Positions 6,067-13,640 of a stretch of 15,003 nucleotides of DNA are shown here, piece after piece. A model generated the notes under the pieces. It had not been told where the DNA came from, ran no database searches, and saw nothing but the letters and a program-made list of their open reading frames with translations. Made by a program: the position numbers and the translations under genes. Origin of the DNA: an uncultured Anaerococcus sp. (GTDB lineage Bacteria; Bacillota; Clostridia; Tissierellales; Peptoniphilaceae). The stretch's first letter is position 1. The number at the start of each line of letters is the position of its first letter. Location of the stretch: assembly GCF_937934665.1 (NCBI RefSeq), contig NZ_CALGYW010000078.1:1-15003 (forward strand), written 5' to 3'.

Positions 6067-7488
6067 TTAGTTTAAATCTTCACCATTTGAAGCGATGACT
6101 TTTTTATACCAAGCAAAGGATTTTTTCTTAAATCTTTTAAGGGTACCATTGCCGTAATTATCACGATCTACATAGATAAAGCCGTATCTCTTGCTCATTT
6201 CTCCTGTAGATGCAGATACTAGATCTATTGGAGCCCAGCTAGTGTAGCCCATCATGTCTACTCCATCAAGTTCTATAGCTTCTTTCATGGCTTTTATATG
6301 TGATTTGTGGTAGTTAATTCTATAGTCATCTTCTACATATCCGTTTTCATCGGGAGTATCTTTTGCCCCAAGGCCGTTTTCGACTAGGAACATTGGTTTC
6401 TGATACCTATCATATATATCGTTGAGTGTGATTCTTAAGCCAATAGGATCGATTGTCCAACCCCGGGCTGAATTTTCTAGGTAAGGATTTTCTGATGTTT
6501 TAAGGTTGTTGGAAATTTTGGTGTTTTCAGAAGATGCGCCTATTGTTCTTGATGAATAATATGAAAAAGATATAAAATCTACCGTATTTTCAGATAATAA
6601 TTTCTTATCTTCTTCGCTTATATCAGGTAAAATACCCTTTCTTTCTAATTCATAAAGCTTATATTTAGGGTAAGCTCCTCTTGCTTGGACATCGACAAAG
6701 AAATAATTATTTTGATTTTCCTTTTGAGATGCTAATACATCCAAAGGATTGCATGTTAGGGGATAGCATATTTGAGCGGCTAGCATACATCCAATTTGAA
6801 TATTTGGATCTATTTTTTTTGCTATTTTTTTGGCCTTAGCTGCTGCTAAAAGTTCGTTGTGAATAGCTTGGTACTGGACTTTTTCTTTATCTTCTCCTTC
6901 TTCAAAATAAAGACCTGCACCCATAAATGGCGATTCAAGGATTATATTCATTTCGTTGAAGTTTAGATAATATTTGACTTTTCCTTTAAGTCTTTCCATG
7001 ACTGATTCAACATATTTTGCATAAAAATCTATGGTTTTTCGATTTCTCCATCCTCCATATTTTTTTGCTAAATGCATTGGGAAATCAAAATGAACTAGAG
7101 TTATGAGTGGTTCTATGCCGTATTTTAAACACTCATCTACAACTTTTTCATAAAAATCTAAACCTTTTTCATTTGGATACTCTTCATCACCTTGTGGGAA
7201 AATCCTTGTCCAAGCTATAGAAAACCTATAAACTTTAAAGCCCATTTCTGCAAATAAAGCTATATCTTCTTTATAATTGTGGTAGAAATCTATGGCATTT
7301 TTTGCTGGATAGAAATATCCATCTTCAAAATCTAGCATTTTTTTCTTGCCTTCAATTATTTTTTGCCTATCATCTCCAACAGGGCAGAGGTCTACATTTG
7401 CAAGACCTCTTCCATCAACATCAAAAGCTCCTTCACATTGGTTGGCAGCTGTTGCTCCTCCCCACAAAAAATCTTTTTTAAATGGCAT
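6067..7488 (-). CDS. bglA: 6-phospho-beta-glucosidase (GH1), BglA-like
   Basis: This cytosolic glycosidase cleaves phosphorylated beta-glucosides delivered by a PTS, releasing glucose 6-phosphate and an aglycone or glucose. The 473-aa protein spans the whole GH1 barrel. The N-terminus FLWGGATAANQCEGAF is typical. Glu179 in FNEMN is the predicted acid/base and Glu370 in LVENG the nucleophile. The loop SASTGEMSKRYG (425-436), with Ser, Lys433 and Tyr435, is the phosphate-binding signature that separates 6-phospho-glycosidases from plain beta-glucosidases. A good AGGA SD lies 6 nt before the start. It is the last gene of the PTS operon, separated from the IIC gene by 74 bp that hold a strong hairpin, so it may be expressed at a different level. 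Confidence 0.92.
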   Translation of the reverse strand: MPFKKDFLWGGATAANQCEGAFDVDGRGLANVDLCPVGDDRQKIIEGKKKMLDFEDGYFYPAKNAIDFYHNYKEDIALFAEMGFKVYRFSIAWTRIFPQGDEEYPNEKGLDFYEKVVDECLKYGIEPLITLVHFDFPMHLAKKYGGWRNRKTIDFYAKYVESVMERLKGKVKYYLNFNEMNIILESPFMGAGLYFEEGEDKEKVQYQAIHNELLAAAKAKKIAKKIDPNIQIGCMLAAQICYPLTCNPLDVLASQKENQNNYFFVDVQARGAYPKYKLYELERKGILPDISEEDKKLLSENTVDFISFSYYSSRTIGASSENTKISNNLKTSENPYLENSARGWTIDPIGLRITLNDIYDRYQKPMFLVENGLGAKDTPDENGYVEDDYRINYHKSHIKAMKEAIELDGVDMMGYTSWAPIDLVSASTGEMSKRYGFIYVDRDNYGNGTLKRFKKKSFAWYKKVIASNGEDLN

Positions 7489-7513
7489 TATTTATCCTTT
7501 CTAATATTTTTAA

Positions 7514-7555
7514 TAAAATAAACCTTGCATCAATATAGGCACAAGGTTTATTTTA
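7514..7555 (-). terminator. Strong intra-operon hairpin between PTS IIC and the last glucosidase
   Basis: The arms at 7514-7527 and 7542-7555 are perfectly complementary over 14 bp, with a 14-nt loop. The minus-strand 3' arm ends in TTTATTTTA, which supplies a T-rich tail. It may act as a partial terminator, reducing expression of the distal glucosidase. It could equally be a 3'-end stabiliser or processing site for the upstream mRNA. Confidence 0.6.
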
Positions 7556-7562
7556 ATTAATT

Positions 7563-8873
7563 TTATTGTTCTAATTCTGCTTGTTTTTCAAGGGTTTTGG
7601 CACTTATTCTTAAGAATGGTAGGTAGATTAATACCCCAAGTGCTATAACTACTAATTGAACAAGAACAGCCCTAAAGTCAGCACCTGTTGCTAAATAAGC
7701 GTTTAATAGAGGTGGTGTTGTCCATGGTACTAGGACGCTTGCTTTGTTCATAAAGCCGATTGCTGTTGCGGCATAGCTTATCAAGATACCCATAGCTGGT
7801 ACCAACACGAATGGAATCATCATTGGTAGGTTAAATACTATTGGGAAACCAAAGATAATTGGTTCGTTGATGTTAAATAAACCTGGTAAGACAGATAATT
7901 CACCGATTTGCCTATATTGTTTGTTTTTTCTAAAGAATAAAAATACTGCTATTAATAGGCAGATTGTTGATCCTGATCCACCGATAAGACCGTAGCATTG
8001 AACTAGACTTAGGTTCATAATGTGTGGAATTTCAAGGCCAGCTCTAGCTGCTTCCATGTTTTCGTTGATATTTACAAGTAGTAATGGTTCTAGTATTGTT
8101 GAGTAAATTACAGCTTGGTGGATACCAAAAGTAAATATTAGGTTACCTAAACTGTAGATTAAAATTGTGCCTAGTAGTGAAGTATTAACTTTTCTTAGTG
8201 GTTCTTGGATCATTGTTGCAATTAGTGTTATTAAATCTACTTGGAAGAAGTAGAAAAGAATAAATGATATTACAGAGAATATAAGAAGGGTTAATATTAC
8301 TGGTATTAAGTTGTTAAAAGAATTGTTAACTGCTGGAGGTACATTTCCGCCAATATTGATTTTGATGGCTTTTATGTTTGATAATCTGATGAATAATTCT
8401 GTAGCGAGAAGACCCATGATGATACCACCAAACATAGAATTAGTACCAAGATTGTTGAAGGATAAAACTCCTCCGGCTTGGACAACTTCTCCATTTGCAC
8501 CTGTCACATCAATTGTTTGAGGCATCATAACTATAAGTGAAGCTATAGCAATCATTACAGCTGTGATAGCGTGTTCAAAACCTTTGTTTTGAGATAAGGT
8601 ATAGGCTACTATACCGCAGATTAGAAGTCCAGATATGTTCAAGGTTGCATTAGAAACTGAGACTGCCCAGTGTGCAGCAAATTCTAGTTGAGCTTCATTT
8701 AAAATTTTTGGGAATATAACAGCATTGATCAACACTGCTATACCTGCAATTATAAATAGTGGTAACATTATTGCAAAAGCATCTCTCAGAGATTTTAGGT
8801 GAATTTGTGAACCAAACTTCATACTAGCTTCTGAAAGCTTGTCTACGAATGATTTTTTATTTTTTTCTGTCAT
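7563..8873 (-). CDS. celB: PTS lactose/cellobiose-family transporter subunit IIC
   Basis: This is the membrane channel of a beta-glucoside phosphotransferase system, importing cellobiose-like disaccharides as IIB phosphorylates them. It has 436 aa and about 10 hydrophobic segments, the usual size for the lactose/cellobiose/chitobiose family. His252 in FGIHQ and Glu337 in FNINEPIIFG are probable counterparts of the sugar-binding His and Glu known from the Bacillus cereus ChbC structure. The start codon overlaps the stop of the upstream glucosidase (ATGA), so translation is coupled. IIA and IIB are separate genes at the other side of that glucosidase. Cellobiose, chitobiose and aryl-beta-glucosides remain possible substrates; the two GH1 enzymes favour beta-glucosides. 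Confidence 0.9.
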   Translation of the reverse strand: MTEKNKKSFVDKLSEASMKFGSQIHLKSLRDAFAIMLPLFIIAGIAVLINAVIFPKILNEAQLEFAAHWAVSVSNATLNISGLLICGIVAYTLSQNKGFEHAITAVMIAIASLIVMMPQTIDVTGANGEVVQAGGVLSFNNLGTNSMFGGIIMGLLATELFIRLSNIKAIKINIGGNVPPAVNNSFNNLIPVILTLLIFSVISFILFYFFQVDLITLIATMIQEPLRKVNTSLLGTILIYSLGNLIFTFGIHQAVIYSTILEPLLLVNINENMEAARAGLEIPHIMNLSLVQCYGLIGGSGSTICLLIAVFLFFRKNKQYRQIGELSVLPGLFNINEPIIFGFPIVFNLPMMIPFVLVPAMGILISYAATAIGFMNKASVLVPWTTPPLLNAYLATGADFRAVLVQLVVIALGVLIYLPFLRISAKTLEKQAELEQ

Positions 8874-10225
8874 TTTATTTCTCTATCCTTTCCGTTAGAT
8901 TCGAATACTTGCTTGACATAAGCAAAGCTTTTCTTTTTTATTCTTCTTAAATCTTTTAAGTCGTGATTGTCTCTATTTACATAGACAACGCCATATCTTT
9001 TGTCCATGTTTCCTGATGAAGATAGTATATCTATAAAGCCCCAACCAAGATAACCCATACACTCAACTCCCTTATCTATTGCATTAATCATTGAGTCGAA
9101 GTGATCTTTTAGATATTTAATCCTAATATCATCTTCTATAAATTCATTTTTTGGAAGTTCTTCCCTTAGACCTATACCATTTTCGACTATAAAAACTGGC
9201 AAGTTAGTTTTGTTATAGATTTCTAACATTGCTATTTCTAAACCTTTAGGATCAATCTCCCAATTCCACTCGTTTCTATCGAGGTATTTGTTATCAACAA
9301 AAACATCTGTATTCAAAGGACTGTAGTCCTTTCCTTGATATTTTAGTGTTGCCGACCTGTAGTAGGAGAAGGCAATAAAATCGCTTTTGATATTATTTAT
9401 AATTTCTTCTTCTTGATCAGTTTTTTCTAAATTTATATTATTATTTGCAAGATACGCCTTGAAAGTGTTCATATATCCTTTTTGAGTGAAAATATCCAAG
9501 TATAGGTTGTAATCAAAATCATTATAAATATTTCTTATATAATTGTCTTCTGCTTTAGAAGAATATGGATAATATGTTGTATAGGCAAGCATACCTCCGA
9601 TTTTTAGGTCTTTGTAATTATCGTGGATGTATTTTGCAACTAGTCCATGACATACTAGGGTATTATATTGAACTTGGTGAATGTTTTTTGGACTTACTTC
9701 TAGCTTGCTTCCTGCGATTGTAAGAGCAAAATCAGATGAGTATAGGTTGTGTTCGTTAAAGGTTAGCCAATATTTTACTCTTTTGTGATACCTATCAATT
9801 ATTATTTTTGAAAATTCAAAGAAATAATCGATTACTTCTTTTGACGAAAACCCGTTGTATTTTTTGCTCAAATAAAGCGGCATATCAAAATGGTAAAGGC
9901 AAATAATAGGTTCGATTTTGTATTTTTCTAGGCAAGCAATCAACTTGTCATAAAATTCTAAACCTTTATGGTTAACTTTTTCATATCCCTTTGGCAAAAC
10001 TCTCGACCATGAGATTTGAAACCTATATGAGTTGGCTCCCATTTCCTTCATAAGCTTGATATCTTCTTCATATCTATGGTATTCATCAATAGCTACTTTC
10101 CAGTCGCTTTGATTTTCGCTCGCTTCTCTAATGTCATAGACAGATTTGCCTTTGCCATCTATATCAAAAGCGCCTTCAGTTTGCATAGAGGAAGTAGAGT
10201 TTCCCCACATTAATTGTTTGTCCAT
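8870..10225 (-). CDS. 6-phospho-beta-glucosidase (GH1), divergent paralogue
   Basis: This is a second cytosolic GH1 enzyme of 451 aa in the same operon. Catalytic residues are present: Glu158 in FNEHN (acid/base) and Glu348 in VENGIG (nucleophile). The phosphate-binding loop SSSGNMDKRYG (402-412) keeps Ser, Lys409 and Tyr411, so a 6-phospho-sugar substrate is expected. It differs from the neighbouring GH1 in active-site segments: FNEHN for FNEMN, NGFSSK for GGWRNR and GWGFIDI for SWAPIDL. Its substrate range is therefore probably different, for example another linkage or aglycone. The start lies 8 nt after the IIB stop, and the SD overlaps that stop codon (TAGGA). It sits between the IIB and IIC genes and overlaps IIC by 4 nt. 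Confidence 0.88.
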   Translation of the reverse strand: MDKQLMWGNSTSSMQTEGAFDIDGKGKSVYDIREASENQSDWKVAIDEYHRYEEDIKLMKEMGANSYRFQISWSRVLPKGYEKVNHKGLEFYDKLIACLEKYKIEPIICLYHFDMPLYLSKKYNGFSSKEVIDYFFEFSKIIIDRYHKRVKYWLTFNEHNLYSSDFALTIAGSKLEVSPKNIHQVQYNTLVCHGLVAKYIHDNYKDLKIGGMLAYTTYYPYSSKAEDNYIRNIYNDFDYNLYLDIFTQKGYMNTFKAYLANNNINLEKTDQEEEIINNIKSDFIAFSYYRSATLKYQGKDYSPLNTDVFVDNKYLDRNEWNWEIDPKGLEIAMLEIYNKTNLPVFIVENGIGLREELPKNEFIEDDIRIKYLKDHFDSMINAIDKGVECMGYLGWGFIDILSSSGNMDKRYGVVYVNRDNHDLKDLRRIKKKSFAYVKQVFESNGKDREIK

Positions 10226-10233
10226 TTTATTTC

Positions 10234-10551
10234 CTAATTGATATTATCTAAGATGATTTTTTCCATATTTTTTATACCAATAGGAGTTGGGGCATAGGCA
10301 TTAAATGGAATTTGAGCTATCGCTTTACCGTTAGCATCAGCTTTTTTCTTGTAATCATCAAAATACATTCTTATTTGAGGACTAACTAGGATCATGTTAT
10401 AGACATCGTCTGTTAATACTTTTTCGCTATCGCTACTAGTAGTAGCTTCAACTATAATATCTTCTCCGTCTTTTTCTAATTGTTCTGATACTTTTTTTGC
10501 CATGAGAGATGAACTCATGCCTGCATTACAAATCAAAATTACTTTTTTCAT
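10234..10551 (-). CDS. celA: PTS lactose/cellobiose-family subunit IIB
   Basis: This is a cytosolic phosphocarrier that passes phosphate from IIA to the incoming sugar at IIC. The 105-aa length and the N-terminal P-loop ICNAGMSSSLMAKK are diagnostic for the cellobiose IIB family. Cys8 is the phosphorylated residue. Its ATG shares one base with the stop codon of the IIA gene (TAATG), and the SD GGAGGG lies inside the end of IIA, so translation is coupled. The next gene, a 6-phospho-beta-glucosidase, begins 8 nt downstream. The order IIA-IIB-glucosidase-IIC splits the transporter genes but keeps all in one transcript. Confidence 0.93.
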   Translation of the reverse strand: MKKVILICNAGMSSSLMAKKVSEQLEKDGEDIIVEATTSSDSEKVLTDDVYNMILVSPQIRMYFDDYKKKADANGKAIAQIPFNAYAPTPIGIKNMEKIILDNIN

Positions 10552-10883
10552 TATTTTCCCTCCAATTTCTGTAATTTTTTATTTATTTTGATCCATCTTT
10601 TTGCATTGTCCATAGCCATTGTGGCCATTGTCAAATGGTCTTGTGAATGGATTAAAATGACATTTATATTGTTTTCTTCACCGTTTGCTTCTTTAGTTAA
10701 CATGCCAGTTTGAACTTCGTGGCATTTTAGGAATTCTTCATTTGCTTTGTTTAACAATTCCTCCGCCTTATCAAAATCATAATTTTCTGCTGCGTCCATT
10801 GCTTCTGATGAAAGGCTTCTGCTTTCTCCAGCATGGACTATGATATTAAAGGCTAGTTCGTAGGTTTTTTCATTACTATCCAT
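10551..10883 (-). CDS. celC: PTS lactose/cellobiose-family subunit IIA
   Basis: This is a small cytosolic phosphocarrier that takes phosphate from HPr and hands it to IIB; family members are three-helix proteins forming trimers. It has 110 aa, the same size as Bacillus LicA. The motif VILIHSQDHLTMA carries the predicted phosphorylated His79 and the metal-binding Asp82. The first 8 nt overlap the 3' end of the regulator gene. Its SD GGGAGG lies within the last codons of that gene, 5 nt before the ATG, so synthesis is tied to the regulator's translation. It is the first structural gene of the operon. Confidence 0.93.
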   Translation of the reverse strand: MDSNEKTYELAFNIIVHAGESRSLSSEAMDAAENYDFDKAEELLNKANEEFLKCHEVQTGMLTKEANGEENNINVILIHSQDHLTMATMAMDNAKRWIKINKKLQKLEGK

Positions 10884-12765
10884 TTGTTCCTCCCTTCATA
10901 AATACATTCATAAATTCCATAGTGTTCTTTGTTTTTAAAGCTTTTTCTATAATTTTTTTATTTGATAAGAGTTCGCCTAGTTTATCATAGTATAAGCTCA
11001 TATCTCCGAGTTTGTTACCTATAACAAGTGAATATACTAATTTAATCTTTTTATCATTCCACTTTATAGGATCATCTAGGATTATTATTATTGAATAGGA
11101 ATCTCCATCTACCTGGTCTAGGATGTGGGGGATTGCTATGTTGTCAAATGATGTTTGTCCTAATTCTTCACGGAATTTAAGCTGATTTAGGGCCTTTTCT
11201 TTTTTGATATTTGATTTATCCTCAATTGTTTCAGCTATAAATTTTAGAACTTCTAGTTTATTTGTGAATTCATCTGTTTTTATGAAGACTGAATTTGCAA
11301 ATATATCATAAATTTTACCAAGCCTACTGTCATCTAAAGCAATTTTTATATTATCAAAATCAACCTTAGAAAATATTATATCAACATAAACTATTGGCAA
11401 ATCGTAAGTGTTATTTAGATCTACTGATGAAATTATGAGGTCGTAGTTTTTCATGTTTATATTTTCTAGACTTCTTAGGTCAGTTGTATCTATGCTGTCG
11501 ATATTTTCTTTAAACTTTCTATTTAACTGAGCCTTCATTATCTGAGCTGAAGAATTGCCTGAGCCGCAGATTATAAGGATTTTCTTTTGATTTAACGAGT
11601 TGTTGTTCATAGCCGCCATGACGTGGAGGGCTATGTAGCCTATTTCATCTTCGCTTAGCTTACAAGAGTATTTTTCGTTTATGACATTTGCACCAATTGT
11701 TGCTAATAAATAGGGGATTTTGTTATCTTTGATGTCATCTAAGATTGGGTTTTTCATGTTGAAACCGTATTTTATCCTATTTATCAAAGGACCAATGTGG
11801 ATTGCCAAGGCAAAGTAAAAGTCGATATTTGCCCTAAAGTCATATTTGGAGACCTTGTAGATTTCATCAATTATCCCTTGAGATAATTCCAGGATTTCAG
11901 TCGAGATTTTTTCTTGGTCCCTAATTGTATTTTTGGCTATTAGGTGCATAGTGATGTAGGCTAGCTCTTGGCTTGGGATTTCTATTCCCAATTTTTCTTC
12001 TAGTTCAACTGCTATTTTATTTGCTATCCTAAATTCATTATTATCTACAATATTATTTTCCAAATCTTTAGAAAAATGGATGTATTTTCCTTGTTTTATT
12101 CTAAGGATTGAAATATAGATGTGGATCACTAGATTTTTGAAGTTTACATAAGGCATGTAATAATCTTTGCCGAAGTCCATTTCATCTATTATTCTTTGAA
12201 TTTGCCTAAATAAGTCCCTATTTTCGTCATCATCGAATAGTATTGGATCTTCTCCGATTTCGTTTTTTATGGCAAGCCTTATGTTTTTTTCGCTTGCTTC
12301 TACTTTCATGCCGTAGTAGGGTTTGGAAATCAAATCTAGGTCGTAATTTTCTAGGATTTCTCTGACATAAGGCAAATCTTTATTGATTTGAGATTCGCTT
12401 ATATGAAAGACTTCAGCAAGTTCATATTGTTTTATATAGGAATTTGAGAAGAGAAACATCCTTAAGATATTAACATATCTAAGATTTTTGTCTCCATCTT
12501 CTTCCTGGTAGTAGGCATATTTATACCAGTCGTTTTTCAAAAAAGACTTGAATTTATCTTTGTTTTTGATTTTAAAGATAAATCCCTTTCCTGGTTTGGA
12601 TTCAATTATCGCCCCCTTATCATTAATTGCTGCATTTAATGAATTTATCTCCTTCCTAATAGTTTTTGAAGATAATTCCATTACTTCGCCTATCTCTTTG
12701 GACGTATGGTAGTCATAGTCAAGAGTTAGGTAGTCAAATATTTGTTTTAATCTTGTCTCAATCAT
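10876..12765 (-). CDS. licR: LicR-type PRD transcriptional activator of the beta-glucoside PTS operon
   Basis: This is a DNA-binding regulator controlled by PTS phosphorylation (629 aa, close to Bacillus LicR). The order of parts is: a winged-helix HTH at 1-65 (SKEIGEVMELSSKTIRKEI), a second HTH at about 100-135, PRD1 (about 185-285; His215, His274), PRD2 (about 290-390; His323, His381), an EIIB-like domain (394-480) with Cys400 in IICGSGNSSA, and a C-terminal EIIA-like domain with His547 in IAIPH. The N-terminus is a DNA-binding fold, not the RNA-binding CAT domain of BglG/LicT antiterminators. It heads the operon it probably activates, so control may be autogenous. An AAGGTGG SD lies 4 nt before the ATG. 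Confidence 0.85.
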   Translation of the reverse strand: MIETRLKQIFDYLTLDYDYHTSKEIGEVMELSSKTIRKEINSLNAAINDKGAIIESKPGKGFIFKIKNKDKFKSFLKNDWYKYAYYQEEDGDKNLRYVNILRMFLFSNSYIKQYELAEVFHISESQINKDLPYVREILENYDLDLISKPYYGMKVEASEKNIRLAIKNEIGEDPILFDDDENRDLFRQIQRIIDEMDFGKDYYMPYVNFKNLVIHIYISILRIKQGKYIHFSKDLENNIVDNNEFRIANKIAVELEEKLGIEIPSQELAYITMHLIAKNTIRDQEKISTEILELSQGIIDEIYKVSKYDFRANIDFYFALAIHIGPLINRIKYGFNMKNPILDDIKDNKIPYLLATIGANVINEKYSCKLSEDEIGYIALHVMAAMNNNSLNQKKILIICGSGNSSAQIMKAQLNRKFKENIDSIDTTDLRSLENINMKNYDLIISSVDLNNTYDLPIVYVDIIFSKVDFDNIKIALDDSRLGKIYDIFANSVFIKTDEFTNKLEVLKFIAETIEDKSNIKKEKALNQLKFREELGQTSFDNIAIPHILDQVDGDSYSIIIILDDPIKWNDKKIKLVYSLVIGNKLGDMSLYYDKLGELLSNKKIIEKALKTKNTMEFMNVFMKGGTNG

Positions 12766-12784
12766 ATAACCACCTTGTATGTTT

Positions 12785-12813
12785 ATTATAGTAGAGAATC
12801 AAAATAAGCTCCA
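12785..12813 (-). promoter_or_regulatory. Predicted promoter of the licR-PTS operon
   Basis: A perfect TATAAT is at 12790-12785 on the minus strand. At 17-bp spacing the -35 hexamer is TGGAGC, matching only 3 of 6 consensus positions. A good -10 with a poor -35 fits an activator-dependent promoter. The start site would be near 12778, giving a leader of only about 13 nt with no room for an antitermination hairpin. Confidence 0.6.
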
Positions 12814-12814
12814 C

Positions 12815-12850
12815 ACAAACATTTTCCTTAAAGATGTGGAAATTGTTTGT
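12815..12850. promoter_or_regulatory. Large inverted repeat, candidate LicR operator
   Basis: ACAAACATTTTCC (12815-12827) and GGAAATTGTTTGT (12838-12850) are inverted repeats matching at 12 of 13 positions, with a 10-bp spacer. The repeat ends 2 bp upstream of the weak -35 element of the PTS operon promoter, the classic place for an activator. The centre-to-centre distance of the arms is 23 bp, about two helical turns, so both arms would lie on the same DNA face. Confidence 0.6.
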
Positions 12851-12887
12851 AGCAAGTTTTAATTCTATTTAGATTGTATAATGAAAT

Positions 12888-12913
12888 AAAAAAGGAAATC
12901 ATAAAGACTTCCT
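12888..12913 (-). terminator. Terminator of the O-acetyltransferase gene
   Basis: On the minus strand AGGAAGTC (12913-12906) pairs with GATTTCCT (12900-12893) through 8 bp with one G-U and a 5-nt loop. It is followed by a run of T residues. It separates the acetyltransferase transcript from the PTS operon, which is read in the same direction. Confidence 0.8.
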
Positions 12914-12952
12914 CTAATAGTTCTAATTTATTTGTTATAATTTTTGTTAAGA

Positions 12953-13555
12953 TTATTCTCTGAAATTTTTTAAATACTCATCATACTGGCCTTGCCAATA
13001 AATTTTATCTTCCTCGGTTATTTCTCTTATAACTTTAGCGGGGTTTCCTGCGGCTATGGTCATTTTTGGGATGTCTTTGGTGACGACGCTTCCTGCTCCT
13101 ATTATGGAGCCTTTGCCTATTCTTACTCCGGGTAGGATTGTGGCGTTTCCTCCTATCCATACGTCGTCTTCTAGGATGATGTTGACTCCTTTTTCTATGC
13201 CTGTGGCTCTAATTTTTGGGTCTATGGGGTGGATAGCGGTGAATAGTCCTGTGGCTGGGCCTATGAGGACCCTATTTCCTATTTTGATTTTTCCTAAATC
13301 TACCATGGAGACGTTGAAGTTTATAAAAGAATTATCTCCTATAAAGATATTTTCCCCATAGTCGCACCTAAAGGGTGAGAGGACTGTTGATTTGCCAAAG
13401 CTTCCAAAGATTTCCTTACAGATTTTACTTCTTTCTTCTCTGTTTGTTTCTGTATTTAATTTTACTAATTTTTCCCAGCAGGACGAAAGTCTTTCGACTA
13501 GGTAGGAGTCTGTTTTGAAGAACTTGCCTGCTTGTAAATTTTCATAGTTTTTCAT
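12953..13555 (-). CDS. Maltose/galactoside-type O-acetyltransferase (LacA/Maa family)
   Basis: This cytosolic enzyme (200 aa) transfers acetyl from acetyl-CoA to a sugar hydroxyl. An N-terminal Mac-type helical region (about 3-55) precedes a left-handed beta-helix of hexapeptide repeats (about 65-175), seen as IGDNSFINFN, IGNRVLIGP, DDVWIGGNATI and IGKGSIIGAGSVV. His109 in TAIHP matches the catalytic His of LacA, and Trp133 and the INFN segment are family features. The family forms trimers. Its role may be detoxifying non-metabolised sugars taken up by the PTS next door, but this is inference. The start ATG has no SD, and the predicted -10 lies only 6 nt upstream, so the mRNA may be leaderless. 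It is divergent from the MATE gene. Confidence 0.88.
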   Translation of the reverse strand: MKNYENLQAGKFFKTDSYLVERLSSCWEKLVKLNTETNREERSKICKEIFGSFGKSTVLSPFRCDYGENIFIGDNSFINFNVSMVDLGKIKIGNRVLIGPATGLFTAIHPIDPKIRATGIEKGVNIILEDDVWIGGNATILPGVRIGKGSIIGAGSVVTKDIPKMTIAAGNPAKVIREITEEDKIYWQGQYDEYLKNFRE

Positions 13556-13561
13556 AGTATC

Positions 13562-13589
13562 AATATACTTTTGATAATTTAAATGACAA
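13562..13589 (-). promoter_or_regulatory. Predicted promoter of the O-acetyltransferase gene (leaderless)
   Basis: On the minus strand TTGTCA (13589-13584) and TATATT (13567-13562) each match consensus at 5 of 6 positions with a 16-bp spacer. Only 6 bp separate the -10 from the ATG at 13555, so transcription should begin at or next to the start codon. Confidence 0.55.
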
Positions 13590-13610
13590 TTCGTAAAATA
13601 TTAGTAGAAT
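13583..13610 (+). promoter_or_regulatory. Predicted promoter of the MATE gene
   Basis: ATGACA (13583-13588) and TAGAAT (13605-13610) each match consensus at 5 of 6 positions, with a 16-bp spacer. The -35 occupies the same bases as the -35 of the divergent acetyltransferase promoter, so the two cannot easily be occupied at once. Confidence 0.5.
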
Positions 13611-13623
13611 AATAACGTTATTA
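13610..13623. promoter_or_regulatory. Perfect 14-bp palindrome, candidate operator of the MATE gene
   Basis: TAATAACGTTATTA is a perfect palindrome centred at the predicted MATE transcription start (about 13617). A dimeric repressor of TetR or MarR type bound here would block transcription. No such regulator gene is in the window next to it. Confidence 0.45.
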
Positions 13624-13640
13624 CTTATATAGGAGTCTTT

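Noticed and set aside
10876..12765. BglG/LicT-type RNA antiterminator
   Set aside because: The N-terminus is a DNA-binding HTH rather than a CAT RNA-binding domain, EIIB- and EIIA-like domains follow the PRDs, and the operon leader is too short for an antiterminator hairpin.
12877..12882. TATAAT on the plus strand between licR and the acetyltransferase
   Set aside because: No usable -35 at 16-18 bp and nothing to transcribe except antisense to the acetyltransferase.
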